Of a stretch of DNA of 64,000 nt, positions 29,217 through 37,458 are shown one piece after another. Origin of the DNA: Ch67 sp041395845 (lineage in GTDB: Bacteria > Pseudomonadota > Gammaproteobacteria > Pseudomonadales > Ketobacteraceae); NCBI GenBank assembly GCA_041395845.1, contig JAWKZS010000005.1, positions 62,001 to 126,000 of the forward strand, read 5' to 3'. Position numbers and translations under genes: made by a program. The notes below the pieces were generated by a model. That model was not told the origin of the DNA. It did not search any database and was given only the letters and a program-made list of their open reading frames with translations. Numbering within the stretch: the first letter of the stretch is position 1; each line of letters begins with the position of its first letter.

Positions 29217-29816
29217 ATGGCCACCAGCGAGCGCAAGGCATCCCGCAAGGAACAGATCCTCCAGGCACTGGCCCACATGCTGGAAGCCACGCCCGGTGGC
29301 CGTATCACCACGGCCGCGCTCGCCAAGGAAGTCGGTGTGTCCGAAGCCGCCCTTTACCGGCATTTTCCCAGCAAGGCGAAGATGTTCGAGGGCCTGATCG
29401 AATTCGTCGAACAGTCGCTGTTTTCCCGCATCAGCCTGATTCTGAAGGAAGAGCCGAATGCCTTGACCCAGTGCGGCCAGATCCTGCATCTGCTGCTGGC
29501 GTTTTCGGAAAAGAATCCCGGCATCACCCGCATTCTTACCGGCGACGCCATTACCGGGGAATCGGATCGACTGCGCCAGCGGGTGATCCAGCTGTTCGAC
29601 CGGATCGAAACCCAGCTCAAGCAGATTCTGCGCGAAGCGGAACTCAAAGAAGGCAAGCGCACCCGTCTGACCGCCACGCAAACCGCCAACCTGATGCTGG
29701 CGGCTGCCGAAGGCCGGATCTGTCAGTATGTGCGTTCAGGGTTTTCCCGAGGGCCGACTGGCGGCTGGGAAGATCAGTGGCAATTGCTGGGTGAGGCGCT
29801 GTTCAGCAACGCTTGA
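29217..29816 (+). CDS. slmA: Nucleoid occlusion factor SlmA (TetR family)
   Basis: A 199-residue TetR-type DNA-binding protein whose length and helix-turn-helix (TTAALAKEVGVSEAALYRHFPSK split across residues ~31-53) match SlmA. It inhibits FtsZ assembly over the nucleoid rather than repressing transcription. C-terminal features such as GRICQYVRSGF are typical. It is coupled to argB (4-base gap), as in Pseudomonas. Confidence 0.93.
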   Translation: MATSERKASRKEQILQALAHMLEATPGGRITTAALAKEVGVSEAALYRHFPSKAKMFEGLIEFVEQSLFSRISLILKEEPNALTQCGQILHLLLAFSEKNPGITRILTGDAITGESDRLRQRVIQLFDRIETQLKQILREAELKEGKRTRLTATQTANLMLAAAEGRICQYVRSGFSRGPTGGWEDQWQLLGEALFSNA

Positions 29817-29826
29817 GCGGGCTGAC

Positions 29827-30459
29827 TCAGTTGCTGGGACTACCGGTGGCAGCAGTATCGACGTCCGGCTTTTTCAGCAGAAAACGCAGGCGCGCAATAT
29901 CCTTGGCATACTTTTCCGCAATTTCGATTTTTTCCTGTTCCTTTTCCGCAATCGACGCTTCGGCCTGTTCAATCTGCCGACGCAGGCTATCCATGTTGGT
30001 AACCAGATACTCCGGCACTTCCTGACCGGCGCGTTCGCGCTGTGCTGCCTGGGATTGAGCCGTATCAAAGTCGCCTTTGAGCTTCAGGATGTTGCCGCGG
30101 GTGACATTGATGTACACATCGATGGCTTCGATCTTGCGATCCCGCGCCCGTTCCGCATCCGCCGGGCCACTGAAAATCGTCAGCAGTTTCTTGTCAGCTT
30201 CATCCTGCTGGGCGCGTTGCAGTGCCGCCTGTTCCTCGATGGATCTGGCAGCCCGCTCTTCCGGGGTCAACGCCCGTGGCACCCGCTCGATCAGGCGCCC
30301 GCTGTTACTCAGAATATCGTAGCCCTTGTGCACGAATTCCGGCGGCACCGTATCGTTGATCACCATGACCCCCTGATCGTTTTCATAACGATACAGATTG
30401 CCGGCCAACGCGGGGGTTGCCAGCAGGGTCAACATCAGGATCGCGCTCAGTCGTTTCAT
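29827..30459 (-). CDS. Exported DUF4124 domain protein with coiled coil
   Basis: A 210-residue protein. The signal peptide MKRLSAILMLTLLATPALA is followed by a DUF4124 module (NLYRYENDQGVMVINDTVPPE), then a long Glu/Ala/Gln-rich coiled-coil region to the end. The start is ATG 30459; the frame upstream is not supported. It is probably periplasmic; function unknown. It ends convergently with slmA 10 bases away. Confidence 0.8.
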   Translation of the reverse strand: MKRLSAILMLTLLATPALAGNLYRYENDQGVMVINDTVPPEFVHKGYDILSNSGRLIERVPRALTPEERAARSIEEQAALQRAQQDEADKKLLTIFSGPADAERARDRKIEAIDVYINVTRGNILKLKGDFDTAQSQAAQRERAGQEVPEYLVTNMDSLRRQIEQAEASIAEKEQEKIEIAEKYAKDIARLRFLLKKPDVDTAATGSPSN

Positions 30460-30522
30460 GCTTCGAATATCACCTGTCCGGGCTTTGCGGTATGATCGCG
30501 CCGCCCCCGATCTGGTTGGAAT

Positions 30523-31299
30523 GTGCCTGTGGATCTGATCCAGCAAAGTCTGTTGTTCGTTGCCTCGCTGCTTGCCAACACTCTGTCGGCACTGGCTGGC
30601 GGCGGGGCTGGTTTGCTACAGCTGCCGGTGCTGCTGTTTCTGGGGCTGGGTTTTGCCAGCGCGCTGGTTACCCACAAGATCGCCAGCGTTGCCCTCGGAG
30701 TCGGCGCCAGTGTGCGCCATTTCCGTGAAAGCAGCCTCAACCGCCGCTTTGCACTCTTCATTCTAGCCTGTGGCCTGCCGGGTGTCGTGACCGGCGCATT
30801 GATCATCCTCAAATTTGATGACCAGATCTCCAAACTGGCCCTGGGTGTTCTGACCACAGGACTGGGCCTTTATTCCATTGCCCGCAGCGATCTGGGTCAG
30901 CTGGCCGCACCCATCCATCGCACCGCTGCAGGCTATGCTGTTGGCGGCGTCGTACTGTATAGCATCGGCGCCCTGAATGGCAGCTTAACGTCTGGCACCG
31001 GGCTGTTCGTGACCCTGTGGCTGGTGCGCTGGTTCGGCCTGGATTACAAAACCGCAGTCGCTTATACCCTGGTGCTGGTAGGCCTGTTCTGGAACTGTGC
31101 TGGCGCCATCACCCTGGCGTTCCAGGCTCCCATCAAGTGGGAATGGCTGCCGGCGTTGCTGCTGGGGTCGCTGCTGGGTGGCTATCTGGGCGCGCACCTG
31201 TCCATCATCAAGGGGAACCTGTGGGTGAAACGCAGTTTTGAAGTCCTCACCCTGCTGGTGGGCAGCAAACTGATCTGGGACAGCGCTTTCGGCAGCTGA
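30523..31299 (+). CDS. TSUP (TauE/SafE, DUF81) family membrane transporter
   Basis: A 258-residue protein with about eight hydrophobic helices and the family-typical N-terminal ALAGGGAGLLQLPVLLFLG and SGTGLFVTLWLVRW repeats. Members export sulfite, sulfoacetate or related anions; the substrate here is unknown. The start is GTG 30523. It is divergent from the DUF4124 gene and closely followed by mtgA (11 bases). Confidence 0.85.
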   Translation: MPVDLIQQSLLFVASLLANTLSALAGGGAGLLQLPVLLFLGLGFASALVTHKIASVALGVGASVRHFRESSLNRRFALFILACGLPGVVTGALIILKFDDQISKLALGVLTTGLGLYSIARSDLGQLAAPIHRTAAGYAVGGVVLYSIGALNGSLTSGTGLFVTLWLVRWFGLDYKTAVAYTLVLVGLFWNCAGAITLAFQAPIKWEWLPALLLGSLLGGYLGAHLSIIKGNLWVKRSFEVLTLLVGSKLIWDSAFGS

Positions 31300-31310
31300 G
31301 GAAACCGGTG

Positions 31311-32015
31311 ATGGCACGTCGTTCCCGTGGCTGGAAAGCCCTGTTGCGGTTCTTCATGAAGGCACTACTGATCATGCTGGCCATGAGCGTGATGCTGGTG
31401 GCCAGCCTGCGGATTATCGATCCCCCGGTGTGGGCCTGGACGGTCCACCGCACCCTGCTGCCGCCGCCGGGTTATCCCGCCAACAGCCGCCACCAATGGG
31501 TTGCACTGGGCCAGATCGCCCGCCCGTTGCAACTGGCAGTCATCGCCGCCGAGGACCAGCGCTTCCCGGATCATCAGGGTTTCGACGTCGAGGCCATCAA
31601 GGCCGCCATGGCTCACAACGCACGGGGACAACGGGTGCGCGGCGCCAGCACCATCAGCCAGCAGACCGCGAAGAACCTGTTCCTCTGGCCCAGCCGCAGT
31701 TACGTTCGGAAAGGCATCGAAGCCTGGATGACCCTGTGGATGGAACTGCTGCTGCCCAAGGCGCGGATTCTGGAACTCTATCTGAACATCGTGGAATTCG
31801 GGCCGGGCATCTACGGCGCCGAAGCCGCCAGCCGCTATTTTTTCGGCAAGCCGGCGCGACAGCTGAACTGGACGGAAGCGGCGCGGCTGGCCGCCGTGTT
31901 ACCCAATCCCTATCGGTATCGTGCCCAGCCGCCCTCTGCCTATGTGCTGGACCGGACCCCGTGGATCCTGCAGCAGATGGGGCAGCTGGGCTTCGCCACC
32001 CTCAAGCGCTTATGA
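31311..32015 (+). CDS. mtgA: Monofunctional peptidoglycan glycosyltransferase
   Basis: A GT51 enzyme that polymerises lipid II into glycan chains. It has a single N-terminal membrane helix and then the conserved motifs AAEDQRFPDHQGFD (catalytic Glu), GASTISQQTAKNLFLW, and KARILELYLNIVEFG. It has no transpeptidase domain and 234 residues, as expected. ATG 31311 is preferred over GTG 31308 because GAGGAA lies at the proper distance. It overlaps pyrE convergently by 6 bp. Confidence 0.95.
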   Translation: MARRSRGWKALLRFFMKALLIMLAMSVMLVASLRIIDPPVWAWTVHRTLLPPPGYPANSRHQWVALGQIARPLQLAVIAAEDQRFPDHQGFDVEAIKAAMAHNARGQRVRGASTISQQTAKNLFLWPSRSYVRKGIEAWMTLWMELLLPKARILELYLNIVEFGPGIYGAEAASRYFFGKPARQLNWTEAARLAAVLPNPYRYRAQPPSAYVLDRTPWILQQMGQLGFATLKRL

Positions 32016-32666
32016 AATGCCGTACTGGGCGCGGTAGGCCCGGATGTTGTCCAGGTGCTGCTCCCAGGCCGGATCAGTGGCGGATTTTTCTTCCAGATAG
32101 CCGATCAGCTGGGTGAGATTGACGATGCTCAACACCGGAATACCGAAGTCGCGTTCCACTTCCTGAATCGCCGACAGTTCGCCCTTGCCCTTCTCCTGAC
32201 GATCCAATGCCACCATCACTGCCGCCGGTTTGGCCGGGGTTTTGGCGATGATATCCATGACTTCGCGGATCGCCGTGCCGGCGGTGATGACGTCGTCGAT
32301 GATCAGCACCCGGCCTTCCAGCGGTGCGCCCACCAGACTGCCGCCTTCGCCATGATCCTTGGCTTCCTTGCGGTTGAAGCACCAGGGCAGATCCCACTCG
32401 TGGTGTTCCGCCAGCGCCACCGCCGTTGCGGCCGCAATCGGAATGCCCTTGTAGGCGGGGCCGAACAGCACGTCAATTTCCAGCTTCGAATCGACGATCG
32501 CGTCGGCGTAAAACCGCCCCAGCTGGGCCAGCGCATAGCCGGAATTGAACAGGCCGGCATTGAAGAAATACGGACTCTTGCGGCCGGATTTGAGGGTGAA
32601 TTCGCCAAAGCGCAGGACATTCAGCCGCAGGGCAAATTCGATGAAATCACGCTGATAACCTTTCAT
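32010..32666 (-). CDS. pyrE: Orotate phosphoribosyltransferase
   Basis: Pyrimidine synthesis: orotate plus PRPP gives OMP. The PRPP-binding motif VLIIDDVITAGTAIREV and the early FTLKSGRKSPYFFN are diagnostic. The start MKGYQRDFIEF (32666) aligns with known PyrE proteins and gives 218 residues; ATG 32675 and TTG 32687 also lie in frame. It is 14 bases downstream of rph on the same strand, the classic rph-pyrE order. Confidence 0.96.
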   Translation of the reverse strand: MKGYQRDFIEFALRLNVLRFGEFTLKSGRKSPYFFNAGLFNSGYALAQLGRFYADAIVDSKLEIDVLFGPAYKGIPIAAATAVALAEHHEWDLPWCFNRKEAKDHGEGGSLVGAPLEGRVLIIDDVITAGTAIREVMDIIAKTPAKPAAVMVALDRQEKGKGELSAIQEVERDFGIPVLSIVNLTQLIGYLEEKSATDPAWEQHLDNIRAYRAQYGIS

Positions 32667-32680
32667 GCCACTCATGCCGC

Positions 32681-33397
32681 TCACCAACCCAGGGCTTTCT
32701 GCTGCAACTGGAACAGTTCCTTCAGGCCTTTTTCCGCCAGATCCATCATGGCGTCCATCTCGCCACGCTTGAACGGCTCGCCTTCAGCAGTGCCCTGCAC
32801 TTCCACCAGGCCGCCGTGCTGGGTCATGATCACGTTCATGTCGGTTTCGGCGCCGGAATCTTCCGGATAATCCAGATCCAGCACCGGGGTGCCCTTGAAC
32901 ACACCCACCGATACCGCCGCCACCAGCCGCTTGAGCGGATCGTTCTTGATACGGTTGCTGTTGAGCAGATGGGTCAGGGCATCCACCAGCGCCACGCAAC
33001 CGCCAGTAATCGACGCGCAGCGGGTGCCACCGTCGGCCTGAATCACGTCGCAATCCACGTAAATGGTGTTTTCGCCCAGGGCTTTCAGATCCACTGCGGC
33101 GCGCAGGGAGCGGGCGATCAGGCGCTGGATTTCCAGAGTGCGGCCAGTCTGCTTGCCGCGGGCCGCTTCGCGGTCGTTGCGGGTACCGGTGGCGCGGGGC
33201 AGCATGCCGTATTCGGCGGTCACCCAGCCCTGACCCTGCCCCTTCAGAAAGCGCGGCACGCCTTCTTCCACGCTGGCGGTGCAGATCACCTTGGTGTTGC
33301 CGACAGTCACCAGTACCGAACCTTCGGCATGGCAGGTGTAATTGCGTTCGATGGTGATCGGACGCAGTTGATCCGGTTGACGGCCGCTGGGACGCAT
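32681..33397 (-). CDS. rph: Ribonuclease PH
   Basis: Phosphorolytic 3'-5' exoribonuclease that trims tRNA 3' ends. It has 238 residues, with RPSGRQPDQLRPITIERN at the start, GMLPRATGTRNDRE, GRTLEIQRLIARSLRA and the metal-binding DLDYPEDS. The start ATG 33397 has CAGGAG 7 bases upstream. It is the first gene of rph-pyrE and divergent from yicC. Confidence 0.97.
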   Translation of the reverse strand: MRPSGRQPDQLRPITIERNYTCHAEGSVLVTVGNTKVICTASVEEGVPRFLKGQGQGWVTAEYGMLPRATGTRNDREAARGKQTGRTLEIQRLIARSLRAAVDLKALGENTIYVDCDVIQADGGTRCASITGGCVALVDALTHLLNSNRIKNDPLKRLVAAVSVGVFKGTPVLDLDYPEDSGAETDMNVIMTQHGGLVEVQGTAEGEPFKRGEMDAMMDLAEKGLKELFQLQQKALGW

Positions 33398-33516
33398 GCT
33401 GAAGCTCCTGTATCTGGGTTCCAAAGGGGCGCAGTATACCCGAAGCCGGGGGCCTTTCCTCCCATGCGTGAAAACCGGTTACACTAGCAGACCGATCACC
33501 TGCCCCAGGAGCCACC

Positions 33517-34383
33517 ATGATCCGCAGCATGACCGCCTTTGCCCGCAAGGAACTCAAAGCCCCCTGGGGCACCCTGTCCTGGGAACTGCGTTCGGTAAAC
33601 CACCGCTATCTGGAAATCAGCCCGCGCCTGCCGGACACCCTGCGGGATCTGGAAAATCCGGCCCGGGAAAAACTGCGTCAGACCCTCGACCGGGGCAAGG
33701 TGGAATGTACCCTGAAACTGAAGGCCGAAAACATCGCGCCCACCCGGCTGGATCTGAACGAGGATTTTATCCGCCAGCTGCTGGACGCCGCCCACCGCCT
33801 CAGCAGCATCACCGGCGAATCCGCCAATCTGTCCGCTGCCACCCTGCTGAACTGGCCCGGCGTGATCCAGACGCCGGAAACCGATCAATCGGAAATCCAG
33901 CAGGCGGCGCTGTCCCTGCTGGACGACACCCTGCAGGATTTCATCGCCAACCGGGAACGGGAAGGCGGCGTGCTCAAGCAGATCATCCTCGACCGCCTGA
34001 GCCGGATCGAAGACCAGGTCGCCATTGTCCGCGGCCAGCTGCCTTCGATCCTGCAGGCCCAGCGGGAAAAGCTGATTGCGCGCCTGGCCGACATCAGTGC
34101 CAATCCGGATCAGGACCGGCTGGAACAGGAACTGGTGTATCTGGCGCAGAAAGCCGATGTGGACGAGGAACTGGATCGCCTCGCCACCCACGTGAAGGAA
34201 GTCCGCCGCAGCCTGAACCAGGGAGGCGCGGTGGGACGCCGGCTCGACTTCCTGATGCAGGAATTGAATCGGGAAGCCAATACACTCGGCTCCAAGTCCG
34301 TGCACACACTGACCACCCAGGTGGCGGTGGAACTGAAAGTGCTGATCGAGCAGATGCGCGAACAGATCCAGAATATCGAGTAA
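33517..34383 (+). CDS. yicC: YicC family endoribonuclease
   Basis: A 288-residue YicC protein with the N-terminal MIRSMTAFAR and RSVNHRYLEI and the C-terminal DUF1732 region (GRRLDFLMQELNREANTLGSKS split near residues 244-266). The family has been shown to be an RNase that affects small-RNA levels. The rph/yicC/gmk/rpoZ/spoT neighbourhood is conserved, but here two unrelated genes (a GST and an SDR) lie between yicC and gmk. Confidence 0.93.
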   Translation: MIRSMTAFARKELKAPWGTLSWELRSVNHRYLEISPRLPDTLRDLENPAREKLRQTLDRGKVECTLKLKAENIAPTRLDLNEDFIRQLLDAAHRLSSITGESANLSAATLLNWPGVIQTPETDQSEIQQAALSLLDDTLQDFIANREREGGVLKQIILDRLSRIEDQVAIVRGQLPSILQAQREKLIARLADISANPDQDRLEQELVYLAQKADVDEELDRLATHVKEVRRSLNQGGAVGRRLDFLMQELNREANTLGSKSVHTLTTQVAVELKVLIEQMREQIQNIE

Positions 34384-34387
34384 GGCA

Positions 34388-35233
34388 TCACCCACCCAGA
34401 TCCGCCGCCGAATGCCGCTCCGGCACCTGCTCGGACGGATCACCCCAGCTCCGGTTCACCTTGCGCCCCCGCTGCACGGCGGGGCGCTGGGCAATCTCGC
34501 CAGCCCAGCGCTGTACATGCGAGTAGGTGTGCACCGCGAGGAATTCCGCAGCACTGTACAACTCACCCAGCACCAGCCCGCCATACCAGGGGAAAATCGC
34601 CATGTCGGCGATGGTGTATTCGTCGCCCGCCATGTAGCGATGCTGCGCCAGATGACGATCCAGCACATCCAGCTGACGCTTCACTTCCATCGCGTACCGG
34701 TTGATCGGGTATTCCTGCTTGGTAGGCGCATAGGCATAAAAATGCCCGAAGCCACCCCCCAGAAACGGCGCCGAGCCCATCTGCCAGAACAGCCAGTTGA
34801 GGGTTTCGGTGCGGGCCGGCAGCGACGCCGGCAGAAAGGCGCCGAATTTTTCCGCCAGATACAGCAGGATCGAACCGGATTCAAACACCCGCAGCGGCGT
34901 CGCCGTGCTGTGATCCACCAGGGCGGGAATTTTCGAATTGGGATTGATGTCGACAAAACCACTGCCGAACTGGTCGCCACTGGCGATGTTGATCAGCCAG
35001 GCATCGTATTCCGCGCCACGGTGTCCCAGTGCCAGCAGTTCCTCCAGCAGGATCGTGACCTTCACGCCGTTGGGCGTGGCGAGGGAATACAGCTGCAGGG
35101 GATGCTGACCCACCGGCAACACTTTGTCATGGGTAGGACCGGCGATCGGGCGGTTGATCGACGCGAACTTGCCGCCGCTGGCCTGATCCCAGGTCCAGAC
35201 ACGGGGTGGTACGTAAGAGGCTGAATCAGTCAT
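34388..35233 (-). CDS. Glutathione S-transferase, YghU-like (Nu class)
   Basis: A 281-residue GST with an N-terminal extension before the thioredoxin-like domain. Visible features are the family-typical QLYSLATPNGVKVTILLEEL, the cis-Pro/SNAIL-like site NPNSKIPALVD and FESGSILLYLAEKF, then an all-helical C-domain (DEYTIADMAIFPW). YghU/YfcG types reduce disulfides and organic hydroperoxides with glutathione. The start MTDSASYVPP (35233) has GGAG upstream. It is convergent with yicC. Confidence 0.9.
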   Translation of the reverse strand: MTDSASYVPPRVWTWDQASGGKFASINRPIAGPTHDKVLPVGQHPLQLYSLATPNGVKVTILLEELLALGHRGAEYDAWLINIASGDQFGSGFVDINPNSKIPALVDHSTATPLRVFESGSILLYLAEKFGAFLPASLPARTETLNWLFWQMGSAPFLGGGFGHFYAYAPTKQEYPINRYAMEVKRQLDVLDRHLAQHRYMAGDEYTIADMAIFPWYGGLVLGELYSAAEFLAVHTYSHVQRWAGEIAQRPAVQRGRKVNRSWGDPSEQVPERHSAADLGG

Positions 35234-35343
35234 GGTGGCAGGCTCCGCTTTCGCTAGGGTGGATACACAGACCGCCCCATTATGCAGCGCCACGCCTGCC
35301 ACCACAGCAGCCCATCCTGTCCATCTTCAGGCGGAAACTGCCA

Positions 35344-36147
35344 CTACTGCTGGAGTGCCTTGCGGTACGCATTGGCCGCGATCGCCCCGATCCACTTGCG
35401 TGGCAACACCCGCGCACCCCACACCTGCAGCCGGTTCAGCAGGCCCGGCACCCGCAGATAATCCCGTCGCGCAAACGCCTGCAGGGCATCCCGCGCACAG
35501 GCCTCGGCGGATTGCACCAGCGCCGTATTGTTGAAGAAATCCAGCTTGCTGTTGCTGGTCATTTCGGTCTGGATACCACCGGGGCAGAACGTCGTGACAC
35601 TGACCGGCTGATCGCGCAGTTCGTGATACAGGCTCTGGCCGAAATGGGTGACGAACGCCTTGGTGCCGGCATAGGCCGACTGATAGGGAACCGGCAGCAG
35701 ACCGGCCATGCTGCACACCAGCAGGATACCGCCATGCTGGCCCCGCCCGATCAGCCAGGGCACGAACAGATTCACCAGCCGCACCACGCTGGTCAGATTG
35801 GTGGCCAGCAACTGCTCGAACGCCGGCCAGGACAGGTCCGCGTTCAGGCCGAAGTGAGTCACCCCGGCATTGAGCACCACGGCGTAAACATCCTGCCGGG
35901 TACTTTCACTGAACACCCGCTCCACCGCCTCGGGACAGGACAGATCCGCCGCGATCACCTGGCACTGCACACCAAAGTCCTGCTGCAGCTGATCCTGCAA
36001 CTGGCGCAGCCGGTCCTCCCGCCGTGCCACCAGAATCAGGTTGGCCCCATGATCTCGCGCCAGCTGAATCGCCATCGCGTGCCCCAGTCCCGATGAAGCG
36101 CCGGTCACCAGTACCCAGCGCCCCCTGAAATCCATTTTGCTGTTCAT
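35344..36147 (-). CDS. Short-chain dehydrogenase/reductase
   Basis: A 267-residue classical SDR: TGASSGLG nucleotide motif near residue 14, LNAG, an active-site Ser in VCSMAGLLP and YxxxK as YAGTKAF. The C-terminus has a hydrophobic/basic segment (LPRKWIGAIAANAYRKAL) that may attach to membranes. The substrate is unknown. It starts at ATG 36147. It is divergent from gmk. Confidence 0.87.
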   Translation of the reverse strand: MNSKMDFRGRWVLVTGASSGLGHAMAIQLARDHGANLILVARREDRLRQLQDQLQQDFGVQCQVIAADLSCPEAVERVFSESTRQDVYAVVLNAGVTHFGLNADLSWPAFEQLLATNLTSVVRLVNLFVPWLIGRGQHGGILLVCSMAGLLPVPYQSAYAGTKAFVTHFGQSLYHELRDQPVSVTTFCPGGIQTEMTSNSKLDFFNNTALVQSAEACARDALQAFARRDYLRVPGLLNRLQVWGARVLPRKWIGAIAANAYRKALQQ

Positions 36148-36360
36148 CGTGTGCCCCCTGCCCGAACAATAACTGCACCATGGTACCACTCGTGTGCAGG
36201 ATCGCCATTATCCCTGCCGCCCCACGGTTCCCGCCGGCGCGCAAATCCCCGTATAATCCCCGCACTTTGCGTGCACCGCCCTGGCCTGAACCGGCTTGCC
36301 CGCCATCGGCAGCGTCTATACTGAATCAGGTCGAACCCACCCCAAGCCAAAAGGATCACC

Positions 36361-36972
36361 ATGCAAGGCACCCTGTTTGTGGTCTCTGCCCCCTCCGGCG
36401 CCGGTAAAACCAGCCTGGTCAAGGCGTTGATCGAGTCCACCCCCAACATCCATGTGTCCGTGTCCCACACCACCCGCACCCAGCGTCCCGGCGAGATCGA
36501 CGGTGTGAATTATCACTTCGTCAGCCGTGACGGCTTTGCCACCATGCTCAACGACAATGCCTTTCTGGAACATGCCGAGGTATTCGGTAACCTGTATGGC
36601 ACCGGCAAGCAAACAGTGGCAGAGAAACTCAAGGCCGGGGTGGATGTGGTGCTGGAAATCGACTGGCAGGGCGCCCAGCAGATCCGTCGCCAGGCACCGG
36701 AAGCGGTCAGCATCTTCATTCTGCCGCCGTCCCGGGAAATCCTGGAACAGCGCCTGATCGGCCGCGGCCAGGACCCGGTCGAGGTCATCCGCAAGCGGAT
36801 GAGCCAGGCCACCGAGGAAATTTCCCATCACGTGGAATTCGACTACCTGATCATCAACGACGATTTCGACAAGGCCCTGCGGGAGATGCAGGCCGTGGTA
36901 CTGGCCCAGCGCCTGCGGATCGTCCGCCAGTGCGAACGCCATTCCACCCTGATTCAGTCCCTGCTGAAGTAG
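36361..36972 (+). CDS. gmk: Guanylate kinase
   Basis: Phosphorylates GMP to GDP. It has 203 residues, P-loop APSGAGKTS (residues 10-18), SHTTRTQRPGEIDGVNYHF for GMP binding and EIDWQGAQQI. It sits upstream of rpoZ and spoT in the usual order. Confidence 0.98.
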   Translation: MQGTLFVVSAPSGAGKTSLVKALIESTPNIHVSVSHTTRTQRPGEIDGVNYHFVSRDGFATMLNDNAFLEHAEVFGNLYGTGKQTVAEKLKAGVDVVLEIDWQGAQQIRRQAPEAVSIFILPPSREILEQRLIGRGQDPVEVIRKRMSQATEEISHHVEFDYLIINDDFDKALREMQAVVLAQRLRIVRQCERHSTLIQSLLK

Positions 36973-37033
36973 CAGGGGCTTGTCAACGTCCACCAAACCG
37001 GTACACTAACCGGCGACGCCAGCTTGCCCGGAA

Positions 37034-37116
37034 AATATCGAACCGAGGTACATCATTGGCACGGGTTACCAGAAGGCCCGAATATCGAACCGAGGTACAT
37101 CATGGCACGGGTTACC
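37034..37116 (+). repeat. Imperfect tandem duplication of the rpoZ translation start
   Basis: The 36-base stretch at 37081-37116 (AATATCGAACCGAGG..., the Shine-Dalgarno region, ATG and first five codons of rpoZ) occurs again at 37034-37070, differing only by one inserted T inside the start codon (CATTGG instead of CATGG). The period is 47 bases. The upstream copy keeps the ribosome site but has TTG in place of ATG. Confidence 0.85.
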
Positions 37117-37380
37117 GTAGAAGACTGTCTGGGAAAAGTAGATAACCGTTTTTCACTGGTGCTGGTGGCGTCCAAGCGCGCCCGTCAGCTGGCCACCGGT
37201 GGCAAAGATCCTTATGTGGCCTGGGAAAACGACAAGCCGACCGTTGTTGCCCTGCGCGAAATCGCCGAAGGCTATGTTGATCAGTCCATCCTGAGCCGCA
37301 AGCCAGAGCCCCGCGAATACAAAGAGCCGGTCACCTTCCGTCACGCGTTCTCTGCCATTCCGGATGACGACGACGAGTAA
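37102..37380 (+). CDS. rpoZ: RNA polymerase omega subunit
   Basis: A 92-residue omega protein: MARVTVEDCLGKVDNRFSLV, SKRARQLATGG, ALREIAEGYV and an acidic tail. It assists assembly of the beta' subunit and ppGpp binding. CCGAGG lies 9 bases before the ATG. The start region is duplicated just upstream (37034-37070). It is followed by spoT after 78 bases. Confidence 0.97.
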   Translation: MARVTVEDCLGKVDNRFSLVLVASKRARQLATGGKDPYVAWENDKPTVVALREIAEGYVDQSILSRKPEPREYKEPVTFRHAFSAIPDDDDE

Positions 37381-37458
37381 CACAATCGCACCCGATTATC
37401 CTTCTCAGCAACGCCCAATCCCTTTACACTGAAAACCGGTTGAAGTGAGGTTGGGCGC

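Noticed and set aside
37056..37145. A 29-codon frame starting at TTG upstream of rpoZ as a real gene
   Set aside because: It arises from the duplicated rpoZ start and ends inside rpoZ; kept only as a possible regulatory leader.
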